From contig JAPHSC010000137.1 of the NCBI GenBank assembly GCA_026193125.1, positions 1 through 18,390 of the forward strand: 18,390 nucleotides of DNA. The letters are read 5' to 3'. The DNA is from Gammaproteobacteria bacterium (GTDB taxonomy: Bacteria > Pseudomonadota > Gammaproteobacteria > Steroidobacterales > BM003). A model generated the notes under the pieces. It searched no databases. It saw nothing but the letters and a program-made list of their open reading frames with translations, and was not told the origin of the DNA. Of the stretch, positions 5,831 to 13,358 are shown one piece after another. Both the position numbers and the translations under genes were made by a program. Within the stretch, counting starts at the first letter, position 1. Every line of letters begins with the position of its first letter.

Positions 5831-7189
5831 ATGGATGCAACGGTCACCCCGGAAGGTAGCCTGGAAGTTCTCTCACAACAGGAAGTGCAGCAGTTGCGCC
5901 ACCTGGGTGAGGGCGGCATGCACGAATTGTTTCGTCGCTGTTGTCTCGCGGTGCTCAACTCGGGCAGCGAGGTTGACGATGCGAGACTGGTTTTCGATCA
6001 GCACAAGAATTTTGATATCGAACTGATCCAGCAAGACCGCGGCATTCGCTTGAAAGTCAGCAACGCCCCCGAGCAGGCTTTCGTCGATGGCAGAATGATA
6101 CGGGGATTGCGTGAACACCTGTTTGCAGTGCTTCGGGACGTGGTTTACATGCGTACCGTACTTGCCGACACCAGCGTTTTCGACCCCGAAAGTTCCGCCG
6201 GTATCACCAACAGTGTGTTCCACGCCTTGCGTCATGCACGCATCCTGCACAGCAACGGCGATCCAAATATCGCCGTGTGCTGGGGTGGTCACGCCATCAG
6301 CCGCGAGGAATACGATTACACCAAGAAGGTCGGCTACCAGCTGGGCCTGCGTGGTATGAACATTTGCACCGGCTGCGGTCCGGGTGCCATGAAGGGCCCG
6401 ATGAAGGGTGCAACCATTGCGCATGCCAAGCAGCGCATTGTCGGGGGCCGCTACCTGGGGCTCACCGAGCCGGGAATTATCGCGGCCGAACCACCCAACG
6501 CCATCGTTAATGAATTGGTGATACTGCCGGATATCGAGAAGCGCCTGGAGGCGTTCGTGCGCGTGGGACACAGTTTCATCGTGTTCCCCGGCGGCGTGGG
6601 TACGGCTGAGGAAATTCTCTACCTGCTCGGAATATTATTGCACCCGGGCAACGCCGATTTGCCCTTTCCCCTGGTATTCAGTGGCCCTGCCAGCGCCGCA
6701 GACTACTTCAAGCAAATTGACCGGTTTCTGAGATTCATGCTGGGCGAGAGCATCGCCAGCCGTTATGAAATCGTGACCGATGACCCGGCCCGTGCAGCGC
6801 ACCTGGCCCACCAGGGCACCCAGGTGGTAAAGGAATACCGGCAGCAGCAAAATGACGCCTATTTTTTCAACTGGATGCTCAGCGTAGACCCGGGGTTCCA
6901 GCACCCGTTCAAGGTCGATCACGAGTCCATGCGCTCGCTTTCCCTGCATCGCGACCTCCCGTCACATGTGTTGGCTTCCAATCTGCGCAAGGCGTTCTCC
7001 GGCATTGTCACCGGCAACGTCAAGGAACACGGGATACGCATGGTGGAGGAACAGGGTCCGTTTGAGATCATTGGTGAGCCTGGGCTGGCTACCCAGATAT
7101 CTGACTTGCTCAAGGCCTTCGTCGCACAAAAGCGAATGCGCCTGCCCACCACGGAATACAAGCCCTGCTTCACGATCATAAGCCGCTAG
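5831..7189 (+). CDS. ppnN: Nucleotide 5'-monophosphate nucleosidase PpnN (LOG family)
   Basis: A 452-residue protein, nearly the same length as E. coli PpnN/YgdH (454), and similar end to end: LFRRCCLAVLNSGS, FVDGRMIRGLREHLFAVLRD, VCWGGHAISREEYDY, NICTGCGPGAMKGPMKGA and FSGIVTGNVKEHGIR. The LOG-family active-site motif PGGVGTAEE is at residues 253-261. E. coli PpnN splits purine and pyrimidine nucleoside monophosphates into base and ribose 5-phosphate and is allosterically controlled by (p)ppGpp, so this gene probably links nucleotide salvage to the stringent response. The frame extends upstream, but the family's N-terminus, the TATAAT at 5765 and a weak GGAA five bases before the ATG favour 5831. 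It stands alone and converges on the aminotransferase gene. Confidence 0.95.
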   Translation: MDATVTPEGSLEVLSQQEVQQLRHLGEGGMHELFRRCCLAVLNSGSEVDDARLVFDQHKNFDIELIQQDRGIRLKVSNAPEQAFVDGRMIRGLREHLFAVLRDVVYMRTVLADTSVFDPESSAGITNSVFHALRHARILHSNGDPNIAVCWGGHAISREEYDYTKKVGYQLGLRGMNICTGCGPGAMKGPMKGATIAHAKQRIVGGRYLGLTEPGIIAAEPPNAIVNELVILPDIEKRLEAFVRVGHSFIVFPGGVGTAEEILYLLGILLHPGNADLPFPLVFSGPASAADYFKQIDRFLRFMLGESIASRYEIVTDDPARAAHLAHQGTQVVKEYRQQQNDAYFFNWMLSVDPGFQHPFKVDHESMRSLSLHRDLPSHVLASNLRKAFSGIVTGNVKEHGIRMVEEQGPFEIIGEPGLATQISDLLKAFVAQKRMRLPTTEYKPCFTIISR

Positions 7190-7199
7190 GACCGTAACA

Positions 7200-7240
7200 G
7201 ACCACCCGCGATCACGAGTCGGTCGAGCTGGCAGGTGGTC
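7200..7240. terminator. Inverted repeat in the convergent gap after ppnN
   Basis: GACCACC (7200-7206) and GGTGGTC (7234-7240) form a perfect 7-base stem around a 27-base loop. It fills most of the 61-base gap between two convergent genes, where a shared terminator is expected. There is no T-tract, so this is tentative. Confidence 0.25.
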
Positions 7241-7250
7241 CAGAGTCTCG

Positions 7251-8264
7251 CTAGATCTTGCTCACCCAGCCATGCGTGTCTTCGGCCAGGCCGCCCTGGA
7301 TATCAGTCAGGGCCTTGCGTAATTTCAGGGCGTTGGGTCCTACCTCTCCGCTTCCCACCTGGTAGGTCTTGCCGTGAAACACCAGCTCGCCTACGGGTGA
7401 CAGGACTGCAGCGGTACCGGTCAGAGCCGCCTCGGTGGAACTCGCCCGCTCGAGCAATTCGTCCACGGTGAACATACGCTCCTCGACTGCGTAGCCCATG
7501 TCACGAGCCAGGATCAACAGGCTGTCGCGTGTCACACCGTGCAGGAATGACGGGTCCAGTGCCTTGGTAAGTACACGCTTGTCATCGAACAGCATGAAAT
7601 TGGCCGCGCCGGTCTCCTGCACATCGCCACCAGGGCAGAACAAGACCTGGTCCACGGCGTGTTCCTTGCGCGCCTGCAAGGTGAGCCGCAGGGCCGCAGC
7701 ATAATTGCCGCCGGTCTTGACGGTGCCCATCTGGGTAGTCGTACGCATGATGTCATCGGCTACCAGCAGACGCAGGGGCCGCAAACCACCGGCAAAATAA
7801 TCGCCCACCGGCGAGACCAGCACAAACAGACAGGCGTCTGAACTGGGCAGGGCCGCGGCGCCAATGTCCGGTGCAGTGCCAATCAGGCAGGGTCTGATAT
7901 ACAGCGACTCGGGCAGGTGGGGAATCTCGTCGTGCACGGCCCTGACCACCTTGATGATGGCATCGCGCACCATGTCGATACCTGGAAATGGCAGGCACAT
8001 CGACTCCGCGCTTTGGCGCATACGCTCAAGATGACGCTCGAGGCGGAAAATACGCACTCCGCCGTCGGCCCAGCGGTAGGCTTTCAAGCCCTCGAAAATC
8101 GAGCTGGAATAGTGCAGCACATGGGCCGCAGGGTGCAGGGGAATCGGCTGCGTTGGCTGCACGACAAACTCACCCCATGTGCCGCCTTTCAAATTGGCCA
8201 GGCCCATCTGTTTGCAAAATACCGTGCCAAACTTGGCCGCTGGTTTTTTATCCACCGCAGTCAT
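7251..8264 (-). CDS. ilvE: Branched-chain amino acid aminotransferase (fold type IV)
   Basis: A 337-residue class IV PLP aminotransferase. Motifs in order: HYSSSIFEGLKAYR (residues 51-64), the RLERHLERM substrate and cofactor region, the PLP lysine in GTVKTGGNYAA (K183), QETGAANFM (216-224) and the phosphate-binding LTGTAAVLSPVG (281-292). Length and motifs match the longer, eukaryotic-like branched-chain aminotransferase group rather than the roughly 300-residue enterobacterial IlvE. It performs the final transamination in leucine, isoleucine and valine synthesis and the first step in their breakdown, with 2-oxoglutarate or glutamate as partner. The ATG has GGAG 5 bases upstream (CTCC at 8270-8273 on the plus strand). 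No other branched-chain pathway genes are nearby. It appears monocistronic. Confidence 0.94.
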   Translation of the reverse strand: MTAVDKKPAAKFGTVFCKQMGLANLKGGTWGEFVVQPTQPIPLHPAAHVLHYSSSIFEGLKAYRWADGGVRIFRLERHLERMRQSAESMCLPFPGIDMVRDAIIKVVRAVHDEIPHLPESLYIRPCLIGTAPDIGAAALPSSDACLFVLVSPVGDYFAGGLRPLRLLVADDIMRTTTQMGTVKTGGNYAAALRLTLQARKEHAVDQVLFCPGGDVQETGAANFMLFDDKRVLTKALDPSFLHGVTRDSLLILARDMGYAVEERMFTVDELLERASSTEAALTGTAAVLSPVGELVFHGKTYQVGSGEVGPNALKLRKALTDIQGGLAEDTHGWVSKI

Positions 8265-8287
8265 CCTTGCTCCAATCCTGGTTGTTG

Positions 8288-8293
8288 ATTGTA
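8288..8293 (-). promoter_or_regulatory. Predicted -10 box for ilvE
   Basis: TACAAT on the minus strand lies 23 bases before the ATG, giving a short leader of under 20 bases. No convincing -35 is present at 16-18 bases, so support is partial. Confidence 0.3.
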
Positions 8294-8368
8294 CTTCGGC
8301 AGTCGTCCACTCGAAGCAGGTCCGAACTATGAACCAATGGACGCTGTTTTTGAAGGGTCAGACCGAGT

Positions 8369-8387
8369 CCCGGGCAAGAGCCCCGGG
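8369..8387 (-). terminator. GC-rich hairpin downstream of the FG-GAP gene
   Basis: CCCGGGC (8369-8375), loop AAGA, GCCCCGGG (8380-8387) pair over 7 bases with one bulged C. It lies about 145 bases beyond the FG-GAP stop codon and before the ilvE promoter. No T-tract follows directly. I see nothing else in the 266-base gap 8265-8530. Confidence 0.28.
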
Positions 8388-8530
8388 CACTGTCTGCCGG
8401 TAACGTCCCGTGGCAGCAGGTCTTTTCCCGAGGCGCGGTCACGATCCGGGGTATTCCAGCGCGCTGCTTCGAATTTCACCGACCTCTAATCGGAATCGAA
8501 ATGCGGCCCACGGCGCCCTTATTGAGGGTT

Positions 8531-10042
8531 CTACTGCCCGGACGCACCCGCGTCATGCACTGCGAGCAGGACACTGAGCTTTCCCGACAACTCAGGACCG
8601 TCCGCATCACCGTATTGAATCACCAGGTCACTCAAACCGTCAGCGTCAACATCAAGGGGCTGGACCCGATCCCCGTTTCTAGGCAGGCTGGCATTGATCT
8701 TGAAACTTTGGCCGGCGAACAGGCTCTCGCTGGCGTCTCCCAGGGTGATTTTCAGTTCATCCCTGTTCAACTGAAGCAGCAAATCCTTGATCCCATCCCC
8801 ACTAAAGTCGGCGGCCAGCACGGCCGGGACATCAGCGTGCCCTTTTTTCATGTCTATCCTGACCTTGGTAGTAGCGCTGTAGTTTGGCTCAGCCGGGTAA
8901 TGACCCAGGCTGTCAGCCCGATAAAAATTAAGGTCCATACTGATACTTCCGGAAAACAGCGCCTTGATCACACGACCCAGCCCAAGTCTTATGGATGGAA
9001 TGATCAGGTCCTTGCGACCGTCTCCATCCAGGTCCTCCACCACCAGGTCAAATTGCATGCCCTTGGATACCATAACGCTGTCAGGCGGATCGCTGTGCTG
9101 TACCCAGCCATCCCGGTTGCGACCCAGGTGGACAGCAAAATCACTGCTCTTGTCGAATACTCCGCTACTGTGAGTGGCTTCGGTAAGCACATCCGGTGCG
9201 CCGTCCCCGTTCAGGTCGGCCACCCTTTCGATAACCCGAATGCTCAAGTCACTCTGGTCCATATCTCCGCGATCGCTTTCCCATTCCTGTAACTGGGCGT
9301 CAGAGGCGATGTCCAGACCCAGTCTGAGCAGCCTGCCCTGGTTGTCAAAGCCACTCTGGGCGATCCCGGTATACACACGCAGACTGCGGTCCTCCAGCAC
9401 TAACACATCCATGCGCCCGTCAAAATTGGCATCCGCAAGATAGGTCCTGGGCAGGCGGTACCGAACGACCGTCTCACCGAGTATCATTTCCGGTCTTGCC
9501 AGCAGTTCGGCAGGGACGGAGAAACTGCCATCAGCATGTTGCAGGGCAAACACCAGGCCACCGAAATCCGGGACCAGCAAGTCATCCAGTTCATCATCAT
9601 TCAGGTCTTGCATGAAATCCAGGGTGGCGATCGAACCACGACGCGGCAGACGAAAAAGGCTTGAAAAGTTCAGCACTCGCCGTAATTCTCCGGACGGAAA
9701 ATCCAGGCAAAGCGCACCCTCCGGGTCCAGGAAGCACAAGGCCTCGCCGCCCGGGATACGCACCACATCCATGGCCAGCAATTCCCGTGACAAGGTCATC
9801 GACAGCTGCAGTTCGGGCTGGACACCGGAGCGCAAACGGTAGACCTGTAACTGCTGCTCACCGTCAGGGGTCCTGCCTACCAGCAACAGGCGCGGCTCGC
9901 CAGCCAGGTTCGCCACCCGCGCCGGCTGGTCCAGACGCATTCGGGTATCCAGGGACTGGGTTTCAAATTCAAGCGCCCAGGCCTGACCGAAGCACATCAC
10001 CAGGGCGGCGGCCAGGGACAGAATTCTCATGCCGTGTATCAT
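8531..10042 (-). CDS. Secreted FG-GAP/VCBS-repeat beta-propeller protein
   Basis: A 503-residue protein with a signal peptide (residues 5-23 RILSLAAALVMCFGQAWAL, cleavage near AWA). Six calcium-binding-type motifs of the pattern DxDxDGxxD recur at intervals of about 52-75 residues: DLNDDELDD (146), DANFDGRMD (204), DLNGDGAPD (276), DLDGDGRKD (337), DFSGDGIKD (412) and DVDADGLSD (464), each followed by hydrophobic strand residues. This is the FG-GAP repeat layout of integrin-like beta-propellers, usually extracytoplasmic and often used in binding or assembly rather than catalysis; no enzymatic motif is seen. The ATG at 10042 is 6 bases after the stop of the SH3 gene, so translation is probably coupled; the ATG at 10030 is an alternative. 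The last gene of the three-gene envelope cluster. Confidence 0.88.
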   Translation of the reverse strand: MIHGMRILSLAAALVMCFGQAWALEFETQSLDTRMRLDQPARVANLAGEPRLLLVGRTPDGEQQLQVYRLRSGVQPELQLSMTLSRELLAMDVVRIPGGEALCFLDPEGALCLDFPSGELRRVLNFSSLFRLPRRGSIATLDFMQDLNDDELDDLLVPDFGGLVFALQHADGSFSVPAELLARPEMILGETVVRYRLPRTYLADANFDGRMDVLVLEDRSLRVYTGIAQSGFDNQGRLLRLGLDIASDAQLQEWESDRGDMDQSDLSIRVIERVADLNGDGAPDVLTEATHSSGVFDKSSDFAVHLGRNRDGWVQHSDPPDSVMVSKGMQFDLVVEDLDGDGRKDLIIPSIRLGLGRVIKALFSGSISMDLNFYRADSLGHYPAEPNYSATTKVRIDMKKGHADVPAVLAADFSGDGIKDLLLQLNRDELKITLGDASESLFAGQSFKINASLPRNGDRVQPLDVDADGLSDLVIQYGDADGPELSGKLSVLLAVHDAGASGQ

Positions 10043-10048
10043 GCCTGC

Positions 10049-10648
10049 CTAGTAAATCCTGAAGCCGCCGTGCCGCTGCCGGCTCCGGCGATCGAGCCAC
10101 CACATTCCGAGAACCACGCCCGCAAGCAGAGCCAAAAATACGCCCAGTGCTGCCCAGCGCCAGGAGATCTTCCAATCGCCAATGCCAAGTTGCTGTTTGT
10201 ACTCGGCGATGTCCCACTCAAGTTGCTCGATCGTGGCCCCGCGCTTACTCAACTCCTGCTGGCTTTGCTGCAATTTCTGGGTCAGGTCCGCAGCCTGTTC
10301 CTGTGCCTTGGCCATTTCAGCCTGTGCGGGCTCGGCAACGGCCCGCAATGCCTGCAGCTCGGTTTCCATCTCTTGCAGCCGCGCCCGCGCCGGCCGCTCA
10401 GTGATCAGATACCCCGACTTGGCCCACCCTTGTTTGCCGTCAGCGGTTTTCACCAGGGCGAAGAATCCAGCCTTGTCCAACAATTCCAGTTTGTCTCCGC
10501 TGCGCAAGGTAGCCACGACCGCTGATGCCTCCGTGGGCTCGGCTTGCAGACGCAAGGTAAGCTCATCGGTCACATAGACAGTCTCGGCATAGGCACCCGG
10601 AAGGGCTGCGAGAAACAAGAACAGAAAGGTCACCAAGCGACGTACCAT
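10049..10648 (-). CDS. SH3-domain, coiled-coil membrane protein (YgiM/TIGR04211 type)
   Basis: A 199-residue protein in four parts: signal peptide (MVRRLVTFLFLFLAALPGAYA), a bacterial SH3 domain at about 23-85 (VYVTDELTLRLQAEPTEASA, LRSGDKLELL, GWAKSGYL), a coiled coil at about 88-155, and a transmembrane helix at about 162-185 followed by a basic tail RRSRQR. This order matches E. coli YgiM and the TIGR04211 family, in which the SH3 domain faces the periplasm. Function is not established; bacterial SH3 domains often contact peptidoglycan or its enzymes. The ATG at 10648 is preferred over the one at 10699 because GGGAGA (10658-10663) lies 9 bases upstream and the product then begins with a proper signal peptide. 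It lies between the lipoprotein hydrolase gene (63 bases upstream) and the FG-GAP gene (6 bases downstream). Confidence 0.9.
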   Translation of the reverse strand: MVRRLVTFLFLFLAALPGAYAETVYVTDELTLRLQAEPTEASAVVATLRSGDKLELLDKAGFFALVKTADGKQGWAKSGYLITERPARARLQEMETELQALRAVAEPAQAEMAKAQEQAADLTQKLQQSQQELSKRGATIEQLEWDIAEYKQQLGIGDWKISWRWAALGVFLALLAGVVLGMWWLDRRSRQRHGGFRIY

Positions 10649-10711
10649 CAACGACGATCTCCCGTGAATATCAGCGTCGGCAACACTTGTCGCCAACATG
10701 TAGCGTTGATC

Positions 10712-11797
10712 TTACCGGGTTTGTGCCTCGCCCGCGAAGGCTCCCGTCTGCGCAAGATCCTGAGCAATATAATTCAGCGCCGCCTTCAGCATGCTGCTAC
10801 GGGGAAACCTGTTATTGGTAATCACCGTACTCGCCACCATGGGATGGGTTTCGGTAACCGGCACGGCAACACTCCAGTGATTAGCGTTCAAATAAGCCAA
10901 TAACACCGCCCCCGGGATCACCTGGTCATAAAACAACAGTTCCCCATCGTTTCTCGGGTCAATTCTGGCCAGCGCGCGGTAACCACGCATGGAATTCAGA
11001 CCCACCTTTTCCTGGTTCACAAATGCCGACATGGAGTAATAACGCACGAACTCCGGGAGCGGATTGTTGGCCAGCCAATTCATGCGGTAGCGGCGGGTAA
11101 GATTGTCCATCGCCAGGGCGTCACCGACCGGGCACGCATCCAGTTCCACATCCGCCAGCCAATTCTGATAATCCTCGTAGGCATAGTCAGCCCGGGGCGA
11201 GCCGTTGATCGCACCGGCGACACTAAGCACCGCGCTGACCCGCCTGGCCAGGTCGGGATAGGACACCAGGAATTGCAAAATATCCACGGCGCCCTTGGAG
11301 TGACCCACCAGCACCAGGCTCTGACCGGGTTTCAACTCAAGGGCCCCGATGTATTCGGCGATGGTCACGGCATTGGCCTCACTGCCGGAGCGACCACTGA
11401 CCCGCAGGTATTCCATTTCCACCCCGGCCAGTGCCAGGGCTTCGCCACTGGTCTGAAACACTCGAGTAAAGCCCTCCAGGCAATCGCTGAACAGACCAGG
11501 CACCACCACCATCTTCAGGCCCAGATCATGTGCCGGCTGCGGAACCTTGCCAGGCGACACAGGCTCATCAGCCAATCTATGCAGATAGCTGTTGCAATCC
11601 TCGTCGGCGAACTCGGAATCCACGGCCAATTCGGCGCAGAATAACTCCCGAAACCGGGCCCGGCCGTCACTTACAGGCGGAGTCCCGGACACGCTAAGCA
11701 CCTGCATGGGAACATCCAACTCGTAGGGCAGCAGGCTTGCAGGCTGACCGCAAGCGGAAATAACCAGCAGGCAAATGGAGGTAATCAGGTAGCGCAC
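10712..11797 (-). CDS. Lipoprotein with alpha/beta-hydrolase fold
   Basis: A 361-residue protein beginning with a lipoprotein signal, MRYLITSICLLVISAC, where C16 after ISA would be lipidated; this places it at a membrane facing the periplasm. The fold signature is LVLVGHSKGAVDILQF, a nucleophile elbow GxSxG with Ser167, preceded by the strand KMVVVPGLFSDC. H307 in LNANHWSV is a likely catalytic histidine and D284 or D291 a candidate acid. The substrate is unknown; a lipase, esterase or acyltransferase role is possible. The start codon is GTG at 11797, with GGA about 9 bases upstream. It is the first gene of the three-gene minus-strand cluster and divergent from the PhoX-like gene, 84 bases away. 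Confidence 0.85.
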   Translation of the reverse strand: MRYLITSICLLVISACGQPASLLPYELDVPMQVLSVSGTPPVSDGRARFRELFCAELAVDSEFADEDCNSYLHRLADEPVSPGKVPQPAHDLGLKMVVVPGLFSDCLEGFTRVFQTSGEALALAGVEMEYLRVSGRSGSEANAVTIAEYIGALELKPGQSLVLVGHSKGAVDILQFLVSYPDLARRVSAVLSVAGAINGSPRADYAYEDYQNWLADVELDACPVGDALAMDNLTRRYRMNWLANNPLPEFVRYYSMSAFVNQEKVGLNSMRGYRALARIDPRNDGELLFYDQVIPGAVLLAYLNANHWSVAVPVTETHPMVASTVITNNRFPRSSMLKAALNYIAQDLAQTGAFAGEAQTR

Positions 11798-11812
11798 ATT
11801 GCGTTCCGTACT

Positions 11813-11818
11813 TGTATA
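11813..11818 (-). promoter_or_regulatory. Possible -10 box for the envelope cluster
   Basis: TATACA on the minus strand lies 15 bases before the GTG start of the lipoprotein gene, in the 84-base divergent gap. The -35 at 17 bases is poor. This gap must also serve the PhoX-like gene, whose promoter I could not identify. Confidence 0.22.
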
Positions 11819-11881
11819 AACAGATGAACCCGTGCAGATTCTATCGTTTACTGTTTAGTTTGGCTAAGTGGCACAAAACAA

Positions 11882-13285
11882 ATGGCAAAGAATCCCGAAG
11901 AAACAACTCCGCGCACCAGGCAGCGCGCACGGCCTGCGTTTCTAAGCCGAAGGGATTTCCTGGAACTCGGTGCCGCGACGACGCTCAGCATATTCGGTCA
12001 GCGACTGGCGCTCGCATTGCCGGGGGTGGCTCTGCCTGAATCGCCGGGTTACGGGCCTCTACAGCCCGCCCTGGACCATACCACAGGACTGCACCTGGTA
12101 GACCTGCCCGAGGGCTTCAGCTACATCAGCTTTGGCTGGACCGGAGAGGCGATGGCGGACGGCGAACCTACCCCGGCCAGGCATGACGGAATGGGGGTGG
12201 TGCTGGATCAGGACGGCACGCTGACCTTGTTGCGTAATCACGAGATCTGGAATGAGAGCCGGAGCTTCGCTCCATCCAGGCTCACCTACGACAAGTTTGC
12301 CGGCGGCGGTGTAACCCGACTCCGCTTTGATGCCAGGCAAGGAGCGTGGCTGGACGCTGAAGCGGCACTGGGCGGAACCATGACCAATTGCGCCGGAGGC
12401 GTAACGCCCTGGGGCAGCTGGCTCAGCTGCGAAGAAGACGTGAGTTCGCCGGCACGGGGCAGCAAATTACGCCGCAACCACGGTTACGTTTTTGAAGTAG
12501 ATGCCCTGGGCCAGACCAGGGCTGAACCCATAAAGGAAATGGGCCGTTTCCTGCATGAGGCCTGCGCCGTGGATCCGAAGAGCGGCTATGTGTACATGAC
12601 CGAGGACAACGACACCTCCGGTTTCTATCGCTACCTGCCTGATACCCCGGGCAAGCTGCATGAGGGTGGCTTGTTGCAGATGCTCAAGGTTGGGGACAGG
12701 AAAGGCCTGCGCACCGAGGAGCAGGCGCCCGGCCACAGCTTCGACGTGGAATGGGTATCCATCAAAAAACCCGACATTGCCCACCAGCAGGGAACACGCA
12801 ACAGTATGGGCGTATTCATGCAGGGATACCGGCAGGGCGGTGCAGTGTTCCGGCGTGGTGAGGGCTGCATATACACTGACGGCAAAATCCTTTTCACCTG
12901 CACCACTGGCGGACGCAACGGAATGGGCCAGGTTTGGGCCTATGACCCGCAACAGCAGCGTATTGAGCTGGTGCTGGAATCACCCGGATCAGAAGAACTG
13001 AATCACCCCGACAACCTGGCGCCCAGCCCCCGCGGCGGCCTGATCATTTGCGAGGACGGCAGCCGCCCCGAACAGCAGATGGTGGGTATGTCACGCGATG
13101 GCGGATTATTTCCTTTCGCTCGCAACAAGGTCATATTGCATGGCGAGATACCGATAGGCAAAGGCGACTACCGCGCCTCAGAGTGGGCAGGAGCCTGTTT
13201 TCACGACAACTGGCTGTTTGCGAACATCCAGGTACCCGGGGTCACCCTTGCAATAACGGGCCCCTGGGAGAACGGTCCGCTTTGA
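11882..13285 (+). CDS. Tat-exported PhoX-family (DUF839) protein, putative phosphatase
   Basis: A 467-residue protein with a twin-arginine signal, LSRRDFLELGAATTLSIFG (residues 21-39), so folded and loaded with cofactor before export. PhoX/DUF839 features follow in order: LLRNHE (117-121), MTNCAGGVTPWGSWLSCEED (167-186), GRFLHEACAVDP (221-232), YMTEDN (238-243), GEGCIYTDGKILFTCTTGG (326-344), LNHPDNLAPSPRGGLIICED (373-392) and SEWAGACFHDNWLFANIQ (433-450). Characterised PhoX enzymes are calcium- and iron-dependent alkaline phosphatases in which a cysteine binds iron; C170 in NCAGG is the likely match. Many DUF839 proteins are uncharacterised, so phosphatase activity is inferred. It is followed after 73 bases by the amidohydrolase gene on the same strand. 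No strong Shine-Dalgarno precedes the ATG. No phosphate-starvation gene is nearby. Confidence 0.87.
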   Translation: MAKNPEETTPRTRQRARPAFLSRRDFLELGAATTLSIFGQRLALALPGVALPESPGYGPLQPALDHTTGLHLVDLPEGFSYISFGWTGEAMADGEPTPARHDGMGVVLDQDGTLTLLRNHEIWNESRSFAPSRLTYDKFAGGGVTRLRFDARQGAWLDAEAALGGTMTNCAGGVTPWGSWLSCEEDVSSPARGSKLRRNHGYVFEVDALGQTRAEPIKEMGRFLHEACAVDPKSGYVYMTEDNDTSGFYRYLPDTPGKLHEGGLLQMLKVGDRKGLRTEEQAPGHSFDVEWVSIKKPDIAHQQGTRNSMGVFMQGYRQGGAVFRRGEGCIYTDGKILFTCTTGGRNGMGQVWAYDPQQQRIELVLESPGSEELNHPDNLAPSPRGGLIICEDGSRPEQQMVGMSRDGGLFPFARNKVILHGEIPIGKGDYRASEWAGACFHDNWLFANIQVPGVTLAITGPWENGPL

Positions 13286-13358
13286 ACTTCCCAGGCAGGT
13301 AATCGGGCACGGCCCGGTGCCTTGCTGGAAGACTGAAAAACACTACCTGCGAGGAAAT

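Noticed and set aside
8501..9292. Plus-strand open frame of 263 codons antisense to the FG-GAP gene
   Set aside because: It mirrors the minus-strand gene, which has a signal peptide and six regular repeat motifs. The plus frame has no recognisable domain or start signal.
13306..13321. Hairpin GGCAC/GTGCC between the PhoX-like and amidohydrolase genes
   Set aside because: Only five base pairs with no T-tract; too weak to claim as a terminator separating the two genes.
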